Below, piece after piece: positions 42,956 to 51,067 of a DNA stretch of 64,000 nt. The DNA comes from Vibrio celticus (GTDB lineage: Bacteria; Pseudomonadota; Gammaproteobacteria; Enterobacterales; Vibrionaceae): positions 1,178,001 to 1,242,000 of the forward strand of contig NZ_AP025464.1 in assembly GCF_024347335.1 (NCBI RefSeq), written 5' to 3'. Both the position numbers and the translations under genes were made by a program. Under the pieces are notes generated by a model. That model searched no databases. It was not told the DNA's origin and saw only the letters and a program-made list of their open reading frames with translations. How positions within the stretch are numbered: position 1 is the first letter of the stretch; every line of letters starts with the position of its first letter.

Positions 42956-44329
42956 TTAGAACCAAGTTTCCATCTGCAGTGCAAACAGAACCTCGCCGCC
43001 CTCTCCCATCGTTGCAGCATCTGCTTCAGTGCTGATCGAGTAACCATTCAGGTCTTCACTCCAATCCACATAGCTCACAGCGAAACGCAGTTCAGGCCTA
43101 TCAAAGAAACCAGTGCTAGTTGAAAGCTTCAGTGTTGGTGCAACTGTCGCTTTGTAGAAACCGCCGCTCGCTTGCTCTGTCGAGTTGTCTAAATCCATGT
43201 ATTGCAATGAACCTTCGTAAACCATCTCAAAGTTCTCTGTGAACTCTTGAGCTAATCGAACGTTTAAAGAAGCCCATGTGAACTCGTCATTCTTCTTCAG
43301 ACGGTCTTGGCTATGCTCTGCCATTAATGCAGGTGCTAAGCGCCAGTTGTCGCCAATGCGAGTGACACCGTAGCTAAACAGGCGAACGGCTTTCGCGTCA
43401 TCCAGTAGATCACCATTTGAACCGATGCCTTTTAGCTCTGCACCTAGGCCGCTACCCACTAACATACCCGTTTTAGAGAAGCCTTCGCTCAGACCAAAGA
43501 AGTTGTCTCCATGGTATGCAAACATTGCGTGTACACCGCTTTCAGCTGCGCCATTTAGGCGGCTATCGTTGTCTGCTGAGGTCATACCGCTCAACATCAC
43601 TTGCCATTGGCCAATACGGTTATTCATGGTTGCAATGTAGTTTTCTACATCTGTTGACGAGCTATCAATCTCACCAAAATCTCGACCATAAATAGAGAAA
43701 TTCGCTTTCCAGTTGTCGCTCATCTGAACGTCATAAACGCCCGCACCAGTACCTGATAAGAAGACAATATCCGAATCGAAAAAGTGAATATCAAAGTTAT
43801 CGCGATCGAATCGTTTACCCGCCCAGAACGTTGCTTCAGAAAACGCTTCAGATTCAGAGAACATACTCAGACGGTTCAGTTCTGAATACACTTGTCGCAC
43901 ATTCAACTGGCTTTCGCTGGCAGTCCACTCGTTATTTGTCTCAGTACTGTCGGCCAACATGATGCGAAACAAAGCACTAGAGCCATCGTCTGCAAATCGC
44001 TTATGAATCAAGTTCGCTTCAACGTAATGATCATCTTCAACACCAAGACGTCCAATTGGAGCTCCAATGGCACCAGCTGTCGTCATGTAAGGTCCAGTGC
44101 CTGTCGCGCCATTGAGGTCGTCGTTGATCAATAACCCAGAGCGAGCATAGCCGTGAAACTCAAACGAAGAAGCCTTTTCATTGGCCTCGGTAGAGACCTG
44201 CTCTGTTTGTGCAACCCTTTGTTCTAATTCATTAATACGTTGCTCTAATGCTGCAACGTCTTCACTTGCTAATACCGATGTAGTCATTAACCCCATTGTT
44301 ACAGCAACCGCTAAAATGTGTCGTTTCAT
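42956..44329 (-). CDS. scrY: LamB/ScrY-type sucrose porin
   Basis: 457 residues. Signal peptide MKRHILAVAVTMGLMTTSVLA, then a coiled coil (about 25-52, AALEQRINELEQRVAQTEQ) typical of ScrY, then a maltoporin-like 18-strand barrel starting FEFHGYARSGLL. It ends with aromatic residue WF, as outer membrane proteins do. It allows sucrose diffusion across the outer membrane. It is not in the scrAKB operon but is bounded by two sequences identical to ScrR operator cores. ScrY versus another LamB homologue is inferred from the location and coiled coil. Confidence 0.87.
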   Translation of the reverse strand: MKRHILAVAVTMGLMTTSVLASEDVAALEQRINELEQRVAQTEQVSTEANEKASSFEFHGYARSGLLINDDLNGATGTGPYMTTAGAIGAPIGRLGVEDDHYVEANLIHKRFADDGSSALFRIMLADSTETNNEWTASESQLNVRQVYSELNRLSMFSESEAFSEATFWAGKRFDRDNFDIHFFDSDIVFLSGTGAGVYDVQMSDNWKANFSIYGRDFGEIDSSSTDVENYIATMNNRIGQWQVMLSGMTSADNDSRLNGAAESGVHAMFAYHGDNFFGLSEGFSKTGMLVGSGLGAELKGIGSNGDLLDDAKAVRLFSYGVTRIGDNWRLAPALMAEHSQDRLKKNDEFTWASLNVRLAQEFTENFEMVYEGSLQYMDLDNSTEQASGGFYKATVAPTLKLSTSTGFFDRPELRFAVSYVDWSEDLNGYSISTEADAATMGEGGEVLFALQMETWF

Positions 44330-44798
44330 TCTGATGTTCTCACGTTAATTGTTTTGGATTGTCTGCAAACGTTCCCAAAATAATTCGTAAGCGCATTTCG
44401 GCTTATACTTTTGATGTATAAGCTCTATATCGAAGAAGAAATAGAAATCAGTCGTGTTTATTACTTCACTTTTGTATCTGAGTGGATGATAGATCGATAA
44501 TTTCGGGAACGTTACCGAAAATGAATAATTCTGATAACTTTGTCACAAGTGAAATTGATTAATGGGCGAAAAATAGTGTCTCGCGCACATTAGCTATCTC
44601 AGAAAAATAGAGAGAAAATCCAGTACGAGAATTAGGAAAGGCGCTAAAAAATGCAACAGGTTGGCTATAAAAATTAAAGCCTGAGAAGCGATTTTTCAGG
44701 CTTTAGAAAGGCGTTCATTGATAACAATAGGTCGTTTTTGAAAAGTGTATGACATTAACTAACGTGACAGTTTATAGAAGAGTAAAGTGTTTAAAAGA
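44330..44798. promoter_or_regulatory. Porin promoter region with two ScrR-like operators
   Basis: TGCAAACGTTCCC at 44364-44376 (the inverse of the scrA site) and TTTCGGGAACGTT at 44501-44513 inside a near palindrome ending ACCGAAA at 44520. A further hairpin, AAAGCCTGA with TCAGGCTTT, lies at 44675-44705; it may be a terminator for the minus-strand gene... or for an unseen transcript. No gene recognised in the gap. Confidence 0.65.
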
Positions 44799-45206
44799 CT
44801 ACTTTCTCTTACCCTGCTCCACCAGCTTTTCGTTCCATGCCGTATTGCCGTCACGCTTAGTCACGTCATACTCTGAACAGAACTGAGAGATGGTCATGTT
44901 GTTGTCGCCAGTCGCCAATTTCAACGCCAACTGGACTTGTTGAAGTTTGCTTTGCAGACGCAGAATCTGACCAGCATTCGGGCTCTTCTCTTTGGCATAC
45001 TTTAAGGCTGCATGCTTACGCTCGGCCGCGCCCGCTCGGCGATCGGCTTCTGATAACAGATACTTGAGTTGAGCAACACTCTTGCCTTTCTTGAAGGCAG
45101 GATCAAGCAACTCAACGCATTCATCAAACGATGGATCGATAACGTATGGGTCAACTTTATGAGCTTGTTGGCGCATCCACTCTAGTGCGAGTTTTTCATC
45201 TGACAT
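44799..45206 (-). CDS. Hypothetical protein with helical central region
   Basis: 135 residues, soluble and highly charged. The middle (about 40-100) is Ala/Lys/Glu-rich and predicted by eye to be helical or coiled coil (KSVAQLKYLLSEADRRAGAAERKHAALKYAKE, ILRLQSKLQQVQLALKLA). The C-terminus TISQFCSEYDVTKRDGNTAWNEKLVEQGKRK is basic. No family recognised. It is a single gene with a normal base composition. Possible ribosome binding site AAGATG before the ATG. Confidence 0.75.
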   Translation of the reverse strand: MSDEKLALEWMRQQAHKVDPYVIDPSFDECVELLDPAFKKGKSVAQLKYLLSEADRRAGAAERKHAALKYAKEKSPNAGQILRLQSKLQQVQLALKLATGDNNMTISQFCSEYDVTKRDGNTAWNEKLVEQGKRK

Positions 45207-45345
45207 AATTACATCTTTACCAAAGAAACAGCCCTATATGGTATCGCTCAATAGCAAACCGCTGCAATAACAAATTGAGTGACTTTACGCCTTTTTGCGC
45301 TGTGCCGATTGACTAATTTAACAATCACAGCCCCAATAGTTGGCT

Positions 45346-46677
45346 TTAACGCATCACAAACAGCTCTTCGTGATAGTGCTTTTCAATATCAAATTGATAG
45401 GTGTCTAATTCTTTTTTCAGTGATGTAGAGAACAACTCCGGCCCACAGAAATACATCTCGTACTCGTTGAGGTCGCCACATTGATTGACAATTCTTCCGG
45501 CGTTCAGTCGAGGTGAATGTAAGGTGTCTATCACGGTCAACTTCACACCAACCGCGTGTGCAAGGTGCCACAACTCATCGATTAATTGCTTATCAACACC
45601 GCGAGTACAATAAAACAGTTCAATACGAGGATGATCTCGTTCTGTTTTGAGCGCTTCAAGTGTTGCAAAAAACGACGCGATCCCAACACCACCAGCAATC
45701 CAAATTTGTGGTTTGCTTAGGTCAAAATAAAGTCGACCATAGGGTCCTTCAACCGTCACCGCATCGCCTGCTTTCACTCGCTCATATAGGCCATTGGTAA
45801 AATCACCCAACTCTTTGATCAAGAAACTCAGTTCTGGATCATCACTGCCAGAAACAATCGTAAACGGATGCGGGTCTTCATTACCGAAACGCAAGTACGC
45901 AAACTGCCCAGCTTTGTGACCTTGCCAAGATGCATCAGGTTTTAAGACTAGCTCCATCACCTCAGCTTGTGGAAAATAACGAGTTGAGGTAATGGCCGCT
46001 GAGTGACGATTACGACGCCCAACCAAGCCCAACAAACTGTAAATCGCTGCGATAGACCCAACCAAAGCAAATGCCACAGTTAGATAATAAATAGGCTCTC
46101 CCCAATACGCTCGTTTAAGCAGTATTACTGAGTGAAAAGCGATAAACAGGTACGCAACCGACATCAAACGGTGCGACAATTTAAACGGTTTATACTTCAC
46201 TGCCGCCCATAGTGACGCCACCAGTAAAATGAGTAATAAGTAGAAGCCCCATTCGCCAATACTCTGAGCAATTCCGCGCAATTCACTGACCCATAACTCC
46301 CACCCTGTCAAAACAGCTTGCGGCCCTGAACCATCGTGTCGTACAGGCTTATCTAACACGCCAGACACCACCAATGACTTAGGAATTTGGTACCACAACC
46401 AGTGTGTCACACCCAGTGCAACACCACCGATACCGAGCCATTTATGGACTCGATATGCTTTATCCATACCTTTCAGCCAATTCTCAACCATAGGCAAACG
46501 CATCGCCAAGCTCATGGTGATGGACATTAACATCAGAGACAAAATACCTGAGTACTGAATCATGGCTGAGCGCCATTCAAAGACATCGCTTGAAGCGAAT
46601 AATTGCGGTTCCATCGCAAACCAAAAGGCTGACATTGTGGCAATCATTGCCCAAATGATATTGCGGACTGTTTTCAT
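45346..46677 (-). CDS. Ferric-reductase-like transmembrane oxidoreductase
   Basis: 443 residues. About six membrane helices in residues 1-225 hold His residues suited to haem b (YRVHKWLGIGGVALGVTHWLW, FKLSHRLMSVAYLFIAFHSVILL). Residues 225-443 are a ferredoxin-NADP reductase-like domain, with the FAD motif GQFAYLRFGNEDPHPFTIVSG and the NAD(P) motifs IWIAGGVGIASFF and YFCGPELFS. It moves electrons from NAD(P)H across the inner membrane, perhaps to ferric iron or another acceptor. It is divergent from a flavin-reductase-fold gene. Substrate not known. Confidence 0.88.
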   Translation of the reverse strand: MKTVRNIIWAMIATMSAFWFAMEPQLFASSDVFEWRSAMIQYSGILSLMLMSITMSLAMRLPMVENWLKGMDKAYRVHKWLGIGGVALGVTHWLWYQIPKSLVVSGVLDKPVRHDGSGPQAVLTGWELWVSELRGIAQSIGEWGFYLLLILLVASLWAAVKYKPFKLSHRLMSVAYLFIAFHSVILLKRAYWGEPIYYLTVAFALVGSIAAIYSLLGLVGRRNRHSAAITSTRYFPQAEVMELVLKPDASWQGHKAGQFAYLRFGNEDPHPFTIVSGSDDPELSFLIKELGDFTNGLYERVKAGDAVTVEGPYGRLYFDLSKPQIWIAGGVGIASFFATLEALKTERDHPRIELFYCTRGVDKQLIDELWHLAHAVGVKLTVIDTLHSPRLNAGRIVNQCGDLNEYEMYFCGPELFSTSLKKELDTYQFDIEKHYHEELFVMR

Positions 46678-46910
46678 TTTTTAACACTCATAAAGACGAC
46701 ATCATTACTTTAGCTCCTGTGATGTAAAGGGACGTCAACGCACGTAAATCTATGCAAAGGATCTCGCTCATTGTGCTGTAGCAGAGATAAAAGAGACAAA
46801 CTGCCCACGGCCAATAAGTGCTCTTTGATCGATAAAAGCGGATTCTTCGTACATATAAGTCCGTTAGTGAGCATGCTCGAAGATAACAATAAATGAGAAG
46901 AAGAGAAGAT

Positions 46911-47600
46911 ATGAAGGATATGACCCTTTCTAAACAAGATATCCAAACAATGGATCCGCGCCACCGCATTCGTTTAGTTAATTCCTTGTCTGGATTTAAA
47001 AGCGCCAACCTAATTGGCACTTGTGATAAACAGGGGTTTGAAAACCTTGCGATAGTAAGCTCTGTCATTCACCTAGGGTCTGATCCGGCGCTGCTTGGTT
47101 TTATTGTTCGCCCAGATAAAAGCCGCCGTCATACGCTAGAAAACATTCTAGAAACAAAGTACTTCACCGTTAACAGCATTGGTGCTGACTTTGTTAAAAA
47201 GGCCCATCAAACCTCGGCTCGCTACCCTAAACCAGTCTCAGAATTCAACGCGGTCGGCTTAACGGCCTATTATGACGACAAATTCCCCGCTCCTTTCGTC
47301 TTGGAGAGCAGTTTAAAGGTAGGGTTAGCGTTCAAAGAACAGATCACAATCGAAAGCAATCAAACGCAAATGTTGATCGGTGAAGTTATAACGATTCACG
47401 CACCCAAACGCGCCGTGATGCCGGATGGCTACCTTGATTTAGAAGCGTTGGATTTGGTCACGGTATCAGGGCTTGATAGCTACCACGTAACTCAAAGACT
47501 GCACCGATTAAGCTATGCAAAACCACAACAGCCACTCTTTCCACTCACTCGTGAAGGTAACCCAACTTCATGGGAAGCGTTCGAACTTAATCTAGACTAA
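46911..47600 (+). CDS. Flavin-reductase-fold FMN-binding protein
   Basis: 229 residues from the ATG at 46911, with AGAGAAG upstream; an ATG at 46893 is an alternative. FMN-binding split-barrel: NLIGTCDKQGFENLAIVSSVIHLGSDPALLGFIVRP is the flavin site, then TLENILETKYFTVNSI and the LIGEVITIHAP strand. It is likely a flavin reductase or an FMN-dependent oxidoreductase in the cytosol. Divergent from a ferric-reductase-like gene, so a redox partnership is possible but not shown. Confidence 0.85.
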   Translation: MKDMTLSKQDIQTMDPRHRIRLVNSLSGFKSANLIGTCDKQGFENLAIVSSVIHLGSDPALLGFIVRPDKSRRHTLENILETKYFTVNSIGADFVKKAHQTSARYPKPVSEFNAVGLTAYYDDKFPAPFVLESSLKVGLAFKEQITIESNQTQMLIGEVITIHAPKRAVMPDGYLDLEALDLVTVSGLDSYHVTQRLHRLSYAKPQQPLFPLTREGNPTSWEAFELNLD

Positions 47601-47720
47601 TTTTGTTCGGCAATTTGTTATCAAAAGTGCTAACGTCCTTTAACGCCAAGAGATGCATCTCACACAAGTGCATCTCGCTGAGCACCCCATTCATTCTTAC
47701 GTCTGTTTCCAAGGACCCTT

Positions 47721-48512
47721 TTGAAGTTAACTCACTTTAAATACAAAACGCGCGAAGGCCCAGACTACCGGCACGGCGACCAGGTGTCTTTTATGGACAT
47801 CAAACAGACCTTCGGTATGGGCAGCATTCGTGTGGGGGCTTGGGTCACGAAAGAAGAAAAAGAGTTGGCCGCAAATCTGATATTCGACTCGCTAGCCGAC
47901 TTGGCTTACATCTTGGCTTTGCCACCAGAAGCAATTGGCTTACGTGGCACATTAGGCTTAGCGTTCGGCAGTGGTGGCAGAAAGGGTGTACAAGCACACT
48001 ACGCCCCAAACCAGAGAGAATTAGCCCTCGCCAAGAACGCTGGAGCTGGCGCGCTCGCACACGAGTTCTGGCATGCGTTTGACCACTACATCGCCGAAAA
48101 GGCGTTTGAGATTGGTGACACCTCCGGTCCTCGCAAGCAAATCTTGTTCGCCAGTGACTGTTGGCTACACGATAGAAAAGTAAGACCACATCCATTAAAC
48201 GAGAGTTTGATGTCTTTGTTTGACGCCACTTTGCTTAGCGACAATAACTTGGACAAACACGATTACGTGGCTCGCAGCGTTATTGCCGACAAGGCGATGT
48301 CTGCCCGTTACTTCTCACTACCCACAGAGATGATGGCGCGTGCTTTTGAGTCCGTGATTGAATCGTGTTCCGATATCAAGAACGCTTATCTAGTGGATGG
48401 CACAACCAAGCCTGATATGTACCCCGTGTATCCTGATATGGCGCACCGAGAACAGATATACCAAGCCCTGCAAGGTTACTTCGCACCATTAGGCCGATCT
48501 TTAAGTAAATAG
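47721..48512 (+). CDS. Putative zinc metalloprotein with HEFWH motif
   Basis: 263 residues from a TTG at 47721, with AAGGA 6 bases upstream. GALAHEFWHAFDHY fits the zinc-binding HExxH motif (HEFWH), and an ES/EMMARAFES stretch downstream could supply the third ligand. RGTLGLAFGSGGRKGVQAHYAPNQRELALAKNAGAG precedes it. There is no signal peptide. I recall relatives under the name CLCA_X or phage-related metallopeptidase, but do not rely on that. It is isolated in this window. Protease activity is only inferred from the motif. Confidence 0.75.
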   Translation: MKLTHFKYKTREGPDYRHGDQVSFMDIKQTFGMGSIRVGAWVTKEEKELAANLIFDSLADLAYILALPPEAIGLRGTLGLAFGSGGRKGVQAHYAPNQRELALAKNAGAGALAHEFWHAFDHYIAEKAFEIGDTSGPRKQILFASDCWLHDRKVRPHPLNESLMSLFDATLLSDNNLDKHDYVARSVIADKAMSARYFSLPTEMMARAFESVIESCSDIKNAYLVDGTTKPDMYPVYPDMAHREQIYQALQGYFAPLGRSLSK

Positions 48513-48550
48513 CGTTTTGAGTCAGTAGCACTCTGCAGATTTACAGTGAA

Positions 48551-48620
48551 TGACATGTACCATAAGTTGATCATGTGCAACCTCTGATATAACATGTACA
48601 ACAAGCGGAACATGTATAAT
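48551..48620 (+). promoter_or_regulatory. YefM operator region
   Basis: Four ACATGT-like boxes occur at 48553-48560, 48571-48578, 48592-48600 and 48610-48617. The third contains TGTACA, the core of YefM operators in E. coli. It lies 80-140 bp upstream of yefM and should give autorepression by the YefM-YoeB complex. Confidence 0.65.
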
Positions 48621-48698
48621 GGTTAATCCATGAATGATTAACTATTCTGTGTATATTGAAAGATTAAACATATCCAAAAACAACAGGGTAAATAAGTG

Positions 48699-48956
48699 AT
48701 GAATATTGTTTCTTTTACTGAGGCCAGAAATAGCCTTAAGTCTGTGCTCGATAGAGTGGTAGACGATTCTGATGTTACGGTAATAACCAGACGCGATTCA
48801 GAAGATGCCGTGGTAATGTCTCTTGATCATTTTAATTCAATGCAAGAAACCTTGTACCTAATGAGCTCGCCTAAAAACGCTGAAAGATTGGCTGAATCCA
48901 TTGCTCAACTCGAAGCCGGAAATACAACCGTTCGAGAATTGAATAATGACGAATGA
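48699..48956 (+). CDS. yefM: Antitoxin YefM
   Basis: 85 residues from the ATG at 48699; a GTG just before it (48696) is in frame. Phd/YefM family: MNIVSFTEARNSLKSVLDRVVDDSDVTVITRRDSEDAVVMSLDHFNSMQETLYLM is the DNA-binding N-terminus, and the acidic C-terminus wraps the toxin. It neutralises YoeB and represses the operon. Its stop overlaps the yoeB start by 11 bp. Confidence 0.95.
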   Translation: MNIVSFTEARNSLKSVLDRVVDDSDVTVITRRDSEDAVVMSLDHFNSMQETLYLMSSPKNAERLAESIAQLEAGNTTVRELNNDE

Positions 48957-49212
48957 TCGAAAGATTGTATTTACAGATAATGCTTGGGAAGATTACCTAT
49001 ACTGGCAAACCCAAGACAAGAAAACGCTCAAGAAACTAAATAAGTTGATTGAAGCTGCCAAAAGAATGCCCTTTGAAGGGATTGGAAAGCCGGAGCCACT
49101 AGTCGGCAACCTGTCTGGCTTTTGGTCAAGACGAATCGATGACAAGAATCGATTAGTGTATAAAGCAGATGACGATAACTTTTACATAATTGCTTGTCGT
49201 CACCACTATTAA
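48946..49212 (+). CDS. yoeB: mRNA interferase toxin YoeB
   Basis: 88 residues. A RelE-superfamily ribosome-dependent mRNA endonuclease. Catalytic residues equivalent to E. coli Glu46, Arg65, His83 and Tyr84 are present as Glu50, Arg69, His87 and Tyr88 (GIGKPEPL, DDKNRLVYK, IIACRHHY), so the toxin looks active. Translationally coupled to yefM. An IS4-family element is inserted 18 bp downstream without damaging the gene. Confidence 0.95.
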   Translation: MTNDRKIVFTDNAWEDYLYWQTQDKKTLKKLNKLIEAAKRMPFEGIGKPEPLVGNLSGFWSRRIDDKNRLVYKADDDNFYIIACRHHY

Positions 49213-49220
49213 AAGCAGTA

Positions 49221-49230
49221 AGCAGCACAT
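49221..49230 (+). repeat. Left target-site duplication of the IS
   Basis: AGCAGCACAT; identical copy at 50619-50628. Confidence 0.88.
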
Positions 49231-50618
49231 CATAGACTGAACCTTAAGCATTAAGACCAGCATAAATCCCGTCTAACGTGATGTTTTTCTTTGACTTCCT
49301 CTGGGCGGACTTTTGTGCGTTCTTAAATATATAGCTAGAGGCCCATTCCAGTTTATTGCCTATTTCTGACCATGCCTTGTGGCTGATACATTCAAATATG
49401 GGCAACAGCCACACATCCACATTTTTTGCCGCCTTAAACAGCGAGACCGATGGCATTATCTGAAGCGCAGTACTGCGCCTGATGATCAGCGAGTAAACTG
49501 GCCCAGATAAGCCCATCAACGATGGCCTTTTGTGCGGTGACAAATCGTTGCCAGTTTGTGTGAGATTTTAATTCTTTAAAAAGCAACTCCACCTGCCATC
49601 GACAGCGGTAGATCGCCATTATGTCATCAGCAGTATAGGTACCTGAAGGCAAGTTAGTTAACCAAATACAGAATCGCTTTTCTTCGGCAAACCAACGTCT
49701 TACCACTCTAAATTCTTGCTTACCACTACGAACTTTAAGGTCGAGTACCTGTGAGCGATTAGTACCTCGAGTGATGTCTTTGAGCTTCTTTCCTTCTAGT
49801 TTAGATAAATGCCGGCCCTGACCGTTTCTCGCTTCTATAACATGAGGATTCAGGGACTTTGCTCCTCGAAAAATATAGAAACCACCATACAGTTCAAGCT
49901 CAGTAAAGAATTGGAAGTCAGGGTACCCTGCGTCAGCCAACAACAATTTGTTACTCATTGTTTTGGGGGCGGGCAAAAAGTCTCTTTCTGATGCTGTATC
50001 AGCGCTGATGCTCATTGCGACTGGAGAAAAGCTTTTTAAAGACATTGTCATATGGCATTCAACTGCGGCTGGATTGCGTTTAAATCGGCTCGGGTAAACG
50101 TTCGAAAGGTCACGATGAATGTGGAAAGAGCTACCATCTTGAAGCAGCACATCATCAAAGGTGGCGAGTTTATCTGGTAGGTTGGCACTCTGCTGGCGAG
50201 CAAACTGAGCTATCGCTCGCATGGCCAATTGGCGCATGAATATCGGAAATTCTTCTTTTCTTAACTGGTTATGGTAGGGCTTATAAGCCACAGTATCTTT
50301 AGCGCTTAAGCACATCCCATTGAATTGCCTTAGTAAATCGGCAATAGATGAGCAGTTTCCTTTGCTCAAAGCGGCCACTAGGCTTACTACTAGCTGGTCG
50401 GGTAAGATAGCCCGACATCGCTTCATAAGTCCTGTACTTTTCGCCATTTTTTGAAGGCTATCAGCATTAAAGAATTGCTTAAACTGCTTTTGTAGGGAGA
50501 TAATCGTCATCGGCTTCACGGTTGATATGGGTGGTTTGTTTGGCGACGATTATCTGATCATAAATGAAGCCTTTTTTCTATCTAAATAAATAGCTTAGAG
50601 CTTAAGATCCTGTCTATG
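49231..50618. mobile_element. IS4-family insertion sequence, 1388 bp
   Basis: Bounded by imperfect terminal inverted repeats: CATAGACTGAACCTTAAGC at the left end and CATAGACAGGATCTTAAGC at the right end read inwards (15 of 19 match). It is flanked by the 10-bp direct repeat AGCAGCACAT, in the size range of IS4 target duplications. It carries one transposase gene on the minus strand, frameshifted near the 3' end. It separates yefM-yoeB from the small gene at 50642. Confidence 0.9.
49244..50519 (-). pseudogene. IS4-family transposase, frameshifted
   Basis: The first frame (50519-49434, 361 residues) holds the catalytic core: DDVLLQDGSSF, LLADAGYPDF and the Y-x2-R-x3-E-x6-K signature YRCRWQVELLFKELKS. 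It then loses the frame after WASLLA near 49490 and reads a false end. The rest continues in another frame as IIRRSTALQIMPSVSLFKAAKNVDVW through GIYAGLNA, ending at 49244. The join needs two extra bases (or one fewer), so about 85 C-terminal residues are lost. IS4 elements do not usually use programmed frameshifts. Probably inactive, though all three catalytic residues remain. Confidence 0.85.
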
Positions 50619-50628
50619 AGCAGCACAT
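50619..50628 (+). repeat. Right target-site duplication of the IS
   Basis: AGCAGCACAT, identical to 49221-49230. Confidence 0.88.
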
Positions 50629-50641
50629 AGAAAGAGCAGTA

Positions 50642-50965
50642 ATGATCAGTTGGCCATCTTTGGTAAAACTCGACGGTGACGATGAGCTTATTTACGTCGC
50701 GTCCGAGCAAGATTTTCAAGCAGAATGCTCAGACATGATCTTGGGCGAAGATGATTATCTGATTGATTCAGAGGGCGACAGCTACTCGCTACAATCAAAC
50801 TCAAACCAACTGGGTTTAGCTAAACGAGCCGAGCAGTATTCGGTTGAAAGCGTGACTAAACTGATTCGAAATCACGAATTCCAGAAAGCCGAAGTGTGCT
50901 TGATGAAGATTCACTTCTTAACGATTGAAGAAGCAATTCAGTCGCTGGCTTTTGAGCCACGTTAA
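50642..50965 (+). CDS. Small hypothetical protein (DUF4144-like)
   Basis: 107 residues, acidic and soluble. MISWPSLVKLDGDDELIYVASEQDF is the N-terminus, then a region with LAKRAEQYSVESVTKLIRNHEFQKAEVCLMKIHFLTIEEAIQSL. I recall it as a DUF4144 protein in vibrios, not sure. The IS element inserted 23 bp upstream must have displaced its old promoter region; the start has AGAGCAG upstream, a poor ribosome site. Function unknown. Confidence 0.75.
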   Translation: MISWPSLVKLDGDDELIYVASEQDFQAECSDMILGEDDYLIDSEGDSYSLQSNSNQLGLAKRAEQYSVESVTKLIRNHEFQKAEVCLMKIHFLTIEEAIQSLAFEPR

Positions 50966-51007
50966 TAGCTCTCCTGAAAGCTAAAAAACGAAACCTGTTA
51001 AAACAAA

Positions 51008-51033
51008 AACAGCGCCTCAATAGGCGCTGTTTC
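51008..51033. terminator. Bidirectional terminator
   Basis: AAACAGCGCCT pairs with AGGCGCTGTTT around CAAT, between the converging 50642 and dcuB genes. Confidence 0.88.
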
Positions 51034-51067
51034 TCGTTTCTTATCTCGCTAGTCGATTAAGCGACAA

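Noticed and set aside
46688..47068. 126-codon minus-strand frame upstream of the ferric-reductase-like gene
   Set aside because: Overlaps the start of the flavin-reductase-fold gene, has no motif and its codon use is irregular.
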